Source of the DNA: Lentisphaeria bacterium | Lineage (GTDB): Bacteria; Verrucomicrobiota; Lentisphaeria; Victivallales; UBA1829 | DNA: 7,311 nt | Direction of reading: 5' to 3' | Assembly: GCA_017540385.1 (NCBI GenBank) | Contig: JAFYBD010000099.1 | Span: 1-7,311 of the forward strand | Part shown: positions 1-5,772 of the stretch, piece after piece | Layout of the letters: each line of letters starts with the position of its first letter | Position numbering within the stretch: position 1 is the stretch's first letter | Notes under the pieces: model-generated | Databases searched by the model: none | What the model was told of the DNA's origin: nothing | What the model saw: only the letters and a program-made list of their open reading frames with translations | Program-made: the position numbers and the translations under genes

Positions 1-113
1 CAAGATGGGACCTCCCCCATGTCCGAGCGGAGCAAGCACTGCCGGGCACACTCCGTGTGTGCACAAGCGAAGCAGAGAGCACAGCTGCGGGGCAGGTCAT
101 GTCGGGATTTTTT
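1..113 (+). other. possible structured RNA or leader/terminator region, unidentified
   Basis: No gene is convincing here: all three plus frames stay open across 1-138, but none looks like protein. Several complementary segments are visible. A hairpin pairs GCACAC (46-51) with GTGTGC (57-62) around a 5-base loop. CTGCC (39-43) can pair with GGCAG (91-95). TCCC (13-16) plus CATG (18-21) can pair with CATG (98-101) plus GGGA (104-107). A run of six T follows at 108-113. A long-range closing stem followed by a T-run is the outline of a small structured RNA ending at an intrinsic terminator. I found no signature of SRP RNA, RNase P RNA, tmRNA, tRNA or a known riboswitch. The element may begin before the window. 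It could equally be the terminator region of an upstream transcript. Confidence 0.25.
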
Positions 114-135
114 CGAAAACAACGCCCCTGTCGGA

Positions 136-163
136 TTGTAAAAAAGGAAAAAAGGTGTATATT
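136..163 (+). promoter_or_regulatory. probable sigma70-type promoter of the guaB operon
   Basis: TTGTAA (136-141) and TATATT (158-163) are separated by 16 bases, in the only AT-rich patch upstream of guaB. A second TATATT at 163-168 overlaps the first. Transcription would start near 170, leaving a leader of about 70 bases before the guaB start. The same -10 box with the same spacer length recurs upstream of the gene at 3840, which supports the call. Confidence 0.5.
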
Positions 164-241
164 ATATTGGCAAATGGTCATTCTATCAACGCCGTTGCCA
201 GCATCCCATGTGGCTCCGGCACAACTCGATTGGAGCAGCCG

Positions 242-1741
242 ATGAGCAATCCCAACATTGACGCCTTCATGGCGAACTTCAAGTACGAAAGCCTGACTTT
301 CGACGACATCTCCCTGCTGACCCAGTACGCCGATTTCCTGCCCACCGAGACCGACGTCACGACCCGATTCACGCGGAACATAAAGCTGAACATCCCCTTT
401 GTGAGCGCGGCCATGGACACCGTGACCGAAGCGGAAATGGCGATCGCGATGGCGAAACTCGGCGGAATCGGCGTGATCCACAAGAACCTCGACGTGCAGA
501 CGCAGGCCGAGGAAGTCCGCAAGGTCAAATGTTACCTCAACGGCTTCATCAAGACTCCGATCACGTTCCGCGAAGACCAGACCGTGCAGGAGATGTTCAA
601 CTACAAGAAAGCCCACAATTTCTCGTTCTCGGGCTTCCCGATCGTGAACTCCGACGGCAAGCTGGTCGGCATCATCACCGCCCGCGACATCAAGTTCCTC
701 TCCAGCTTCGACATCCCGATCCGCGACGTGATGACCAAACCGGTGATCTCCGCGAGCGGTTCGCCCACGCTTGAAGAGGCGTTCCAGGTGATGATGAAGA
801 ACAAAGTCGGCAAGCTGCCGACCGTGGACGCGAACGGCAAGCTCACCGGCCTCTTCAGTTTCAGCGACGTCCGCACGCTCATCGAGAATATGGAGCCGGC
901 GTACAACCGCGACGCCGATCACCGTCTGCGCGTAGCGGCTGCAGTCGGCCCGTACAACGAGGACCGCATCGAAGCTCTGGCGCAGGCCGGCGTGGACGCG
1001 TTCGTGATCGACACGGCGCACGGCCACAGCAAGGGCGTGATCGACACCGTGAAATACATCAAGGACAAATACGCCGGGATCGACGTCGTGGCGGGCAACA
1101 TCGCCACCTACGACGCGGCGAAGGCCCTGCTGGACGCCGGCGTTGACGCCGTGAAGGTCGGCATCGGCCCGGGTTCCATCTGCACGACGCGCGTGGTGGC
1201 CGGCGTAGGCACCCCGCAGGTCACGGCCATTTACGAGGCGTACAAGGCGATCGGCGAGGAAGTGCCGATCATCGCCGACGGCGGCATCAAGCAGTCGGGC
1301 GATGTGCCGAAGGCCATCGCGGTCGGCGCATCCTGCGTGATGATGGGTTCCGTGCTCGCCGGTACGCTCGAAGGCCCCGGCGAAAAGACGTTCCGCAACG
1401 GCCGTCGTTATGTGCTCTACCGCGGCATGGGCAGCCTCGTGGCGATGCAGAAATCCAAGGGCAGCCGGGAACGTTACGGCCAGCAGGACACGGACGACGT
1501 GAAGCAGATCGTGCCGCAGGGCGTGGAAGGCATGGTGCCTTACCGCGGCTCCCTCAGCGAAGTCCTCTGCCAGTTCATCGGCGGCCTGCGTTACTCCCTC
1601 GGCTACTGCGGGACCAAGACCATCCCCGAGCTCCGCGCCCGGGCGAAAGTCACCCGCGTGAGCCCGTCGGCCCTGAAGGAAGCGCATCCGCACGACATCA
1701 TCATGACGCGCGACGCGCCGAACTACATGCAGGAAAACTGA
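242..1741 (+). CDS. guaB: inosine-5'-monophosphate dehydrogenase
   Basis: IMP dehydrogenase oxidises IMP to XMP with NAD+, the committed cytoplasmic step of guanine nucleotide synthesis. The 499-residue product has the full bacterial architecture. An N-terminal barrel segment carries PFVSAAMDTVTE at 52-63. Two CBS domains lie at about 103-215, followed by the rest of the TIM barrel. The active-site loop GPGSICTTR (309-317) holds the catalytic Cys314. IADGGIK (344-350) and YRGMGS (393-398) contact the phosphate. RYGQ (411-414) supplies the Arg-Tyr flap pair, and VPQGVEG follows at 424-430. The frame stays open back to position 5, but ATG 242 is chosen because GGAG at 232-235 lies 6 bases upstream and the conserved family sequence begins shortly after it. 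ATG 269 is a possible later start. It is first in a likely operon with the small membrane gene and pdxB. Length and motifs look normal and functional. Confidence 0.97.
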   Translation: MSNPNIDAFMANFKYESLTFDDISLLTQYADFLPTETDVTTRFTRNIKLNIPFVSAAMDTVTEAEMAIAMAKLGGIGVIHKNLDVQTQAEEVRKVKCYLNGFIKTPITFREDQTVQEMFNYKKAHNFSFSGFPIVNSDGKLVGIITARDIKFLSSFDIPIRDVMTKPVISASGSPTLEEAFQVMMKNKVGKLPTVDANGKLTGLFSFSDVRTLIENMEPAYNRDADHRLRVAAAVGPYNEDRIEALAQAGVDAFVIDTAHGHSKGVIDTVKYIKDKYAGIDVVAGNIATYDAAKALLDAGVDAVKVGIGPGSICTTRVVAGVGTPQVTAIYEAYKAIGEEVPIIADGGIKQSGDVPKAIAVGASCVMMGSVLAGTLEGPGEKTFRNGRRYVLYRGMGSLVAMQKSKGSRERYGQQDTDDVKQIVPQGVEGMVPYRGSLSEVLCQFIGGLRYSLGYCGTKTIPELRARAKVTRVSPSALKEAHPHDIIMTRDAPNYMQEN

Positions 1742-1742
1742 T

Positions 1743-1762
1743 CCGGGGAGATTGTTCCCCGG
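1743..1762. other. intercistronic hairpin after guaB
   Basis: CCGGGGA (1743-1749) and TCCCCGG (1756-1762) form a perfect 7-bp stem that begins one base after the guaB stop codon. A further G-T pair can close the loop to ATTG. No T-run follows, so it is not a canonical intrinsic terminator. It could be an mRNA-stabilising or attenuating hairpin between guaB and the next gene. Confidence 0.5.
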
Positions 1763-1789
1763 CTTCGCCCCCAGGGAAGGACCCCGGCC

Positions 1790-2113
1790 ATGTTCAAGTT
1801 TCTGATTTCCCTGCTGATCTTCCCCGTGCTGGTATTGCTGGCGCTGGACGGGATCGCCGCCGGAATCTGCCAGTGGCTGGTGTCCGGCGGGGGCTCCGGA
1901 TCCGAAGCGGCCGCCCACACGGCGAAGGCCGTGGCGTACTTCATGATCGCCTCCGGGCTCACGCTGAGCGTGATCTGCGTGGCGGCCGGGATCCCGCTCA
2001 CGGTGCTGTCGTTCATTTTCAAGAGCTGGAAACGCGCGCTCATCTCGATCGGCGTGACGCTCGCGGCGGCTGCGCTCTGGCGGTATTTCCTGCTCCTGCC
2101 GTACTTCCTCTGA
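1790..2113 (+). CDS. small three-helix membrane protein, function unknown
   Basis: This 107-residue protein is not recognised. It is almost entirely hydrophobic, with probable membrane helices at about 4-31, 47-77 and 83-105. A short Gly/Ser-rich linker (32-40) and a positive patch FKSWKR (77-82) lie between them. By the positive-inside rule the second loop is probably cytoplasmic. The start is well supported: GGGAAGGA at 1774-1781 sits 8 bases before the ATG. The gene lies 48 bases after guaB and 12 bases before pdxB on the same strand, so the three are probably cotranscribed. The neighbouring enzymes are soluble cytoplasmic proteins and give no hint of its job. Codon use matches the neighbours. 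It is probably a real gene because of its strong ribosome site and tight packing. Confidence 0.8.
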   Translation: MFKFLISLLIFPVLVLLALDGIAAGICQWLVSGGGSGSEAAAHTAKAVAYFMIASGLTLSVICVAAGIPLTVLSFIFKSWKRALISIGVTLAAAALWRYFLLLPYFL

Positions 2114-2125
2114 GGCGAATCGGCC

Positions 2126-3268
2126 ATGCTTATCGTCGCCGACTCAAAAATCCCGTATCTCAAAGGTGTCCTCGAACCCTGCGCCGACGTGCGGCATCTC
2201 GATCCCCGCGAGATCACGCCGGAAACCGTCCGGGACGCCGACGCGCTCATCATCCGCACCCGCACGAAATGCGACGCGGCGCTCCTCGCACACTCCCGTG
2301 TGTCCGTGATCGCGACCGCGACCATCGGCATCGACCACATCGATCTGGACTGGTGCGGCAAACGCGGAATCGTCTGCCGCAACGCCGCCGGATGCAACGC
2401 GGCGTCCGTGGCGCAGTACATGACCTCGGCGCTGCTCCGCGTCTCGCTCCGGCACAATGTGGATTTGAGGGGGAAGTCGCTCGGGGTCGTCGGCTGCGGA
2501 CACGTCGGTTCGAAGGTCGCCGCCGCAGCCTATGCGCTCGGGATGAACGTGCTCGTGAACGACCCGCCGCGGGCGAGACGCGAGGGACCGTCGGGCTTCG
2601 TCACGCTCGAAACGATCCAAAATGAGGCCGACTTCGTCACGTTCCACGTGCCGCTTACGCAAGCGGGACCGGACCGGACCGAACACCTCGCCGACGAGGC
2701 ATTTTTCCGCGGGCTCAGAAAGAAGCCGTTTTTCTTCAACACCTCGCGTGGGGACGTCGTGGACGAACCCGCGCTGAAAAAGGCGATCATTGAGGGGCAA
2801 ATATCGGGCGCCGTGCTGGATGTCTGGCACAACGAGCCCGAGATCGACCGCGAGCTCCTGTCGCTCGTCGATTTCGCCACGCCGCATATCGCAGGGTATT
2901 CCGCCGACGGCAAGGCGAACGGCACGGCGATGGCGGTCGAGGTCGTGGCGCAGGGATTGCACATCCTCGAGCCGGACGTCATTCAGCAGGTCCGGGCGGA
3001 CATCCTGGCGAAGGTCCCCGCACCTGCAAATCCGGTGGTCACGCTCGACGCCGCCTCCGCAAATCCCATCGCGGACGCCGTGCTCGCGTCCTACGACGTC
3101 GCGGCGGACGACGCCGCGCTCCGGGCCGCCCCGGAGAATTTCGAAGCGCTGCGGGGCTCCTACCGCGTCCGGCGCGAATTCCCGGCCTACACGGTGAAAC
3201 TCTCCGGCTGCGAATCTGACGATTCGCTCCTGGATGCGCTCCGCAAACTGGGGTTCAGGCTGGACTGA
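2126..3268 (+). CDS. pdxB: erythronate-4-phosphate dehydrogenase
   Basis: PdxB oxidises 4-phospho-D-erythronate to 2-oxo-3-hydroxy-4-phosphobutanoate, the second step of the DXP-dependent pyridoxal 5'-phosphate pathway, in the cytoplasm. The 380-residue length is close to the roughly 378 of the E. coli enzyme. It has the D-2-hydroxyacid dehydrogenase plan. The NAD-binding motif is GCGHVG at 123-128. The catalytic triad is Arg208 in NTSRGD, Glu237 in HNEPE and His254 in TPHIAGYS, the positions expected for PdxB. The CNAASVAQY stretch (90-98) also fits PdxB better than SerA. Residues from about 290 form the C-terminal dimerisation part, which is less conserved. GAGG at 2112-2115 overlaps the stop codon of the preceding gene and is a moderate ribosome site. 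It is the last gene of the likely guaB operon. Another 2-hydroxyacid dehydrogenase specificity is possible but less likely. Confidence 0.9.
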   Translation: MLIVADSKIPYLKGVLEPCADVRHLDPREITPETVRDADALIIRTRTKCDAALLAHSRVSVIATATIGIDHIDLDWCGKRGIVCRNAAGCNAASVAQYMTSALLRVSLRHNVDLRGKSLGVVGCGHVGSKVAAAAYALGMNVLVNDPPRARREGPSGFVTLETIQNEADFVTFHVPLTQAGPDRTEHLADEAFFRGLRKKPFFFNTSRGDVVDEPALKKAIIEGQISGAVLDVWHNEPEIDRELLSLVDFATPHIAGYSADGKANGTAMAVEVVAQGLHILEPDVIQQVRADILAKVPAPANPVVTLDAASANPIADAVLASYDVAADDAALRAAPENFEALRGSYRVRREFPAYTVKLSGCESDDSLLDALRKLGFRLD

Positions 3269-3269
3269 G

Positions 3270-3283
3270 CGCCCTTCCGGGCG
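3270..3283. terminator. short hairpin between convergent genes, weak terminator candidate
   Basis: CGCCC (3270-3274) and GGGCG (3279-3283) form a 5-bp GC stem with a TTCC loop. It fills the 18-base gap between the pdxB stop and the stop of the minus-strand gene. No T-run follows on either strand, so any termination here would be weak or need Rho. Its position between two converging genes is the main argument for a role. Confidence 0.35.
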
Positions 3284-3286
3284 GGA

Positions 3287-3634
3287 TCAGTTGAACCCGT
3301 CGCGGCGTTCCGCGATCATGGTCCGCACAGTATCCTGCAGGATCAGGGAGCCCTTCGTATCGAACGCGATCTCGGCGTTCCAGTCGGTCTTGTCGCTCAG
3401 CCAGTGGATCAGCTCCACGTTCGCCCACGGGATCACGCGGACGGCCAGCGCGCCGGTGGTGACCTGGTTCAGCATGCCGTCGACGATGCGCGAGAAGTGG
3501 AACGACCGCCCCTGAACGGCGAGGTAGCTCTCGTTCTCCTCGACGACCACGCCGATGATGATGTGCGTGTGCGCGCCCTGATAGTCTTTTTTGCAGCGAA
3601 GACGGATCTTTTTGCCCTTCAGATAATCGTTCAT
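3287..3634 (-). CDS. small conserved-looking protein with an Sm/Hfq-like beta-barrel pattern
   Basis: This 115-residue soluble protein is not matched to a named family. Residues 5-78 alternate like a five-strand small barrel. KGKKIRLRCKK (6-16) would be strand 1. HTHIIIGVVVEE (22-33) and ESYLAVQGRSFHF (35-47) would be strands 2 and 3. ALAVRVIPWANVELIHWL (62-79) resembles the closing strand pair of Sm/Hfq proteins, where a conserved 'I-P-x-x-x-I' type turn occurs. This points to nucleic-acid binding, but only by pattern inference. A separate C-terminal piece (86-115) is mixed and charged. The start is very well supported: minus-strand AGGAGGT (3645-3639) lies 5-6 bases upstream. It is monocistronic, convergent with pdxB, and divergent from the membrane pair beginning at 3840. 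An unrelated beta-rich domain is the main alternative. Confidence 0.8.
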   Translation of the reverse strand: MNDYLKGKKIRLRCKKDYQGAHTHIIIGVVVEENESYLAVQGRSFHFSRIVDGMLNQVTTGALAVRVIPWANVELIHWLSDKTDWNAEIAFDTKGSLILQDTVRTMIAERRDGFN

Positions 3635-3681
3635 GGGTACCTCCTGGAAAGCCTGACGGCCGTATGATTTGTTATGCGGTT

Positions 3682-3696
3682 TGCTATACTATAGCA
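3682..3696. promoter_or_regulatory. perfect palindrome overlapping a -10 box, operator candidate
   Basis: TGCTATA-C-TATAGCA is a 15-base perfect inverted repeat (7-bp arms around C3689). It coincides with the minus-strand extended -10 box. Such placement is typical of a repressor operator, but a chance self-complementary TATA sequence is possible. Confidence 0.35.
3688..3696 (-). promoter_or_regulatory. extended -10 promoter for the minus-strand small gene
   Basis: Read on the minus strand, TGC-TATAGT (3696-3688) is an extended -10 box (TGn plus hexamer). No good -35 box lies at the usual distance, which fits an extended -10 promoter. It lies inside a perfect palindrome, and transcription from here would give a leader of roughly 45-50 bases before the start at 3634. 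Confidence 0.45.
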
Positions 3697-3699
3697 CAC

Positions 3700-3762
3700 T
3701 TTCCGGAAAAAACATACCGGAAAATTGCATTTTCGCGCATAATTTCGCGATTCGGGCGAAAT
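3700..3762. repeat. cluster of palindromes and short direct repeats between divergent genes
   Basis: Several elements sit side by side. TTTCCGGAAA (3700-3709) is a perfect 10-base palindrome. CCGGAAAA is repeated at 3703-3710 and 3717-3724, 14 bases apart. GAAAAT (3720-3725) pairs with ATTTTC (3729-3734). TTTCGCG is repeated at 3731-3737 and 3743-3749, 12 bases apart. ATTTCGC (3742-3748) pairs with GCGAAAT (3756-3762) around a 7-base loop. The region contains no gene and lies between divergent promoters, so a regulatory role is likely but unproven. Confidence 0.45.
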
Positions 3763-3776
3763 CGGGCTCGGGAGGT

Positions 3777-3804
3777 TTGACTTTGCCCGGAACCGTACTA
3801 TATT
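3777..3804 (+). promoter_or_regulatory. sigma70-type promoter for the two-gene membrane operon
   Basis: TTGACT (3777-3782) and TATATT (3799-3804) are separated by 16 bases. This is the best promoter match in the window. Transcription would start near 3811, about 30 bases before the start codon at 3840. Confidence 0.65.
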
Positions 3805-3839
3805 AAACAGTCTAAAATCACGGAAATGAAAGGCTCCTC

Positions 3840-4928
3840 ATGCAAAGCTTCGTCCTCACCCTGATCCCGGCAGCGGTCATCGTCGCCATCGCGCATTTCA
3901 CGGCCGGGGCACTCTTCCGCCCGGACCCGGAGAAGGCGAATCCGAAGAACCTCCGGGCGAAGATCCTCGTCGTCGACCTGCTCGCGGCGCTCGTCGCCAT
4001 CGCGGTCGTCCAGCTCGCCGCCGGAGGACTCCTGAAGCCGGAACCTCCCGCGACCGTCGAGACGCTGATGACGAAGATGGAGCCCCCGGCAAGCGCGTCG
4101 GTCGGAGAACTGCGGGACGTCGTGCGGGACAATTTCACTGGGAAGTTCGCCGCACTCTACGGGATCGACCTGGAGCCCGTAGAGGAGCAGCAGTTCGAGA
4201 AGCTCCTCGCCGGTGTGGATGGCACATTCGATTTCACCCCGTATCTGCGGCTCGTGATGGAGGGCGAGTGCATCCGGAGACGGATCCCCGAGAGCGTCTT
4301 CGTGCGGCAGGTCCTGCTGATCCGCGACCCGAAGGAAGAGGAGCAGATGCGCTCGGAATGGGTCGCGGCCGCCCGGGGCGCGCTGATGCAGTCCAACGAG
4401 TTTCAAACCGTCATGGAGCCCGTGTACCGCGAATTCTACGACTGGTGGACGGCGCGCCACCCCGAATACGAGGGGCTGACCGCTCCGGTTTCGGTCGGAG
4501 CCGACCACGACGGACTGCTGGAACAGGTCGCCGTGTCGCTCCGGCGCGAAATCCTCGTGCAGACGGCCAAACAGATGCAGACGACGTTCGTGACCGACCT
4601 GCGGAAACGCGGCGTGGCGATCTCCGAGGCGAAACTCCGGAAGGCGTTCCTGCTGTTCCTCGTGCTCTGCAAGGAACGCTACACGCAGGCGGCCATGCTG
4701 AAGACCGCGAACGCCATCGTGGACGGGACCGGGCTCACGGACGATGAAATCCTCCACTGCCTGATCCTGAAAAACCGCCCCCTCACCGACGAACGCCTCG
4801 CCGAAATCCAGGACATTCAGGTACGCTACCTCACGCCGCTCACGCTCGAGCAGGTCCCGGAGGAATCCGTGACCGCCGTCCGGCGCGGTCTGAGCGAGCT
4901 CACCGGCATCAATTACGAACTCAAGTAA
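3840..4928 (+). CDS. membrane-anchored protein of unknown function
   Basis: This 362-residue protein is not recognised. Two hydrophobic helices lie at about 4-26 and 41-65, separated by a charged loop (27-41) rich in Pro, Lys and Arg, forming a hairpin anchor. A Pro-rich linker (66-85) leads to a large soluble part of about 275 residues. That part is mostly helical and acidic, with patches such as EEQQFEKLL (115-123) and EFYDWWTARHPEYE (198-211). I see no catalytic motif, nucleotide-binding loop or metal site. With the loop between the helices positively charged, the N terminus and the soluble part would face the periplasm by the positive-inside rule, but this is uncertain. The start follows GAAAGG (3828-3833) by 6 bases and lies about 30 bases downstream of a good promoter. 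The next gene, also membrane-anchored, begins 28 bases later, so the two are probably an operon. Confidence 0.8.
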   Translation: MQSFVLTLIPAAVIVAIAHFTAGALFRPDPEKANPKNLRAKILVVDLLAALVAIAVVQLAAGGLLKPEPPATVETLMTKMEPPASASVGELRDVVRDNFTGKFAALYGIDLEPVEEQQFEKLLAGVDGTFDFTPYLRLVMEGECIRRRIPESVFVRQVLLIRDPKEEEQMRSEWVAAARGALMQSNEFQTVMEPVYREFYDWWTARHPEYEGLTAPVSVGADHDGLLEQVAVSLRREILVQTAKQMQTTFVTDLRKRGVAISEAKLRKAFLLFLVLCKERYTQAAMLKTANAIVDGTGLTDDEILHCLILKNRPLTDERLAEIQDIQVRYLTPLTLEQVPEESVTAVRRGLSELTGINYELK

Positions 4929-4956
4929 ACACCCTTTCACTCATCCCCGCGCGATC

Positions 4957-5772
4957 ATGGCAGAAAACATCCCGCTCTTCTCGAAAGAGGAACTCAAAAA
5001 GTTCCGTTACAAATGCTCGCACAAGCTCGTCGTCTCGCTGACAGTCGGCGCGGTCTACCTGCTGCTCGTCTCGCTGTTCTTTCTGAACAAGGCCGTGAAG
5101 GCAGGCTCGCAGAACCCGGCGTTCTATCTCGTCTTCGTCACGGCTGGCTATCTGCTGCTGGTGATCCTCACGGCGATGATCATCCGCCGGAGCCAGTCGC
5201 TGAACTTCTCGCGGTTCCTGCGCGGCTGCGTGAAGTTCGAGAACTGGGACTACAAGCTCGAGTACGTGGAGCTCAGGATGCCGGGCCCCTTCTCGCCCCG
5301 GTTCCTGAAGTACCCGATTCACCTGATGATCCTGGGGAAGGTGCTGGAGCAGTCGAAGATACCGGAGAACGCCGAGGCCGGACGCCGCATGATCGCCGCG
5401 TCTGCCGAACGCGATCCCTCGCTCGAATCGTATCGCGAAGCGCCGCTCGAGGACCTCATGAAGCATCATGAAACGTTCCTCGCGGAACACCCGGAGATGA
5501 TGCAGGAATGGAACGGCGCGGAGAGTTTCCACAGTCTGCTGGTCCATTACATCCTGCCGGTGACCATCATCGTGGTCATCCTGTCCCTCATTTTCAAGAC
5601 CTGCCAGCCGCCCCCGGAAGAAGCCGGGGAAACTAAAGACACCCCCGCCGCGACGTCGGTGCAGAATCAGGCGAAACCGGTGCGCGAAACCGTCGAATCG
5701 GCGGCAAAGGACGCGGCAGAAACGACCGGGGAAAAAGGAGCGGAAACTCCGCTCACTCCGCCACAGGCTTGA
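4957..5772 (+). CDS. three-helix membrane protein with low-complexity tail, function unknown
   Basis: This 271-residue protein is not recognised. Predicted membrane helices lie at about 24-43, 56-76 and 195-214. Between the second and third is a soluble segment of about 118 residues, with an aromatic and charged stretch FENWDYKLEYVELRMPG (94-110) and helical acidic parts. After the third helix, residues 217-271 form a tail rich in Ala, Glu, Thr, Pro and Lys that is probably disordered. No clear Shine-Dalgarno sequence precedes ATG 4957. The start is chosen because the hydrophilic N terminus and first helix follow directly, and the preceding gene ends 28 bases upstream. The last 20 bases overlap the end of the convergent minus-strand gene, and a terminator for that gene is built into codons near the end. 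Shared strand and spacing suggest it works with the upstream membrane protein. Confidence 0.78.
   Translation: MAENIPLFSKEELKKFRYKCSHKLVVSLTVGAVYLLLVSLFFLNKAVKAGSQNPAFYLVFVTAGYLLLVILTAMIIRRSQSLNFSRFLRGCVKFENWDYKLEYVELRMPGPFSPRFLKYPIHLMILGKVLEQSKIPENAEAGRRMIAASAERDPSLESYREAPLEDLMKHHETFLAEHPEMMQEWNGAESFHSLLVHYILPVTIIVVILSLIFKTCQPPPEEAGETKDTPAATSVQNQAKPVRETVESAAKDAAETTGEKGAETPLTPPQA
5732..5754 (-). terminator. intrinsic terminator of the minus-strand S41-like gene
   Basis: Read on the minus strand, GAGCGGA (5754-5748), loop GTT and TCCGCTC (5744-5738) form a perfect 7-bp stem. C and then TTTTT (5736-5732) follow. This is a textbook intrinsic terminator. It begins inside the minus-strand stop codon and lies wholly within the coding end of the plus-strand gene that stops at 5772. 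Confidence 0.75.

Noticed and set aside
19..60. A tRNA-Ser-like D-arm string (GTCCGAGCGG) or SRP RNA-like segment
   Set aside because: No T-arm, anticodon arm or acceptor stem can be drawn, and the conserved GGAAGGAAGCA loop of SRP RNA is missing.
5..241. An N-terminal extension of IMP dehydrogenase by 79 residues
   Set aside because: The extension has no family similarity, would run through the promoter, and ATG 242 has a well-placed GGAG.
1723..2962. Long minus-strand open frames opposite the small membrane gene and pdxB
   Set aside because: They overlap a gene with intact catalytic residues and show low-complexity Arg-rich translations without ribosome sites; they are shadows caused by GC-rich codons.
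3798..4940. A 380-codon open frame on the minus strand opposite the membrane gene at 3840-4928
   Set aside because: It mirrors the GC-rich real gene, its translation is rich in Arg, Asp, Glu and His with no fold pattern, it has no membrane or domain signal, and the plus-strand gene has a promoter, ribosome site and clear membrane helices.
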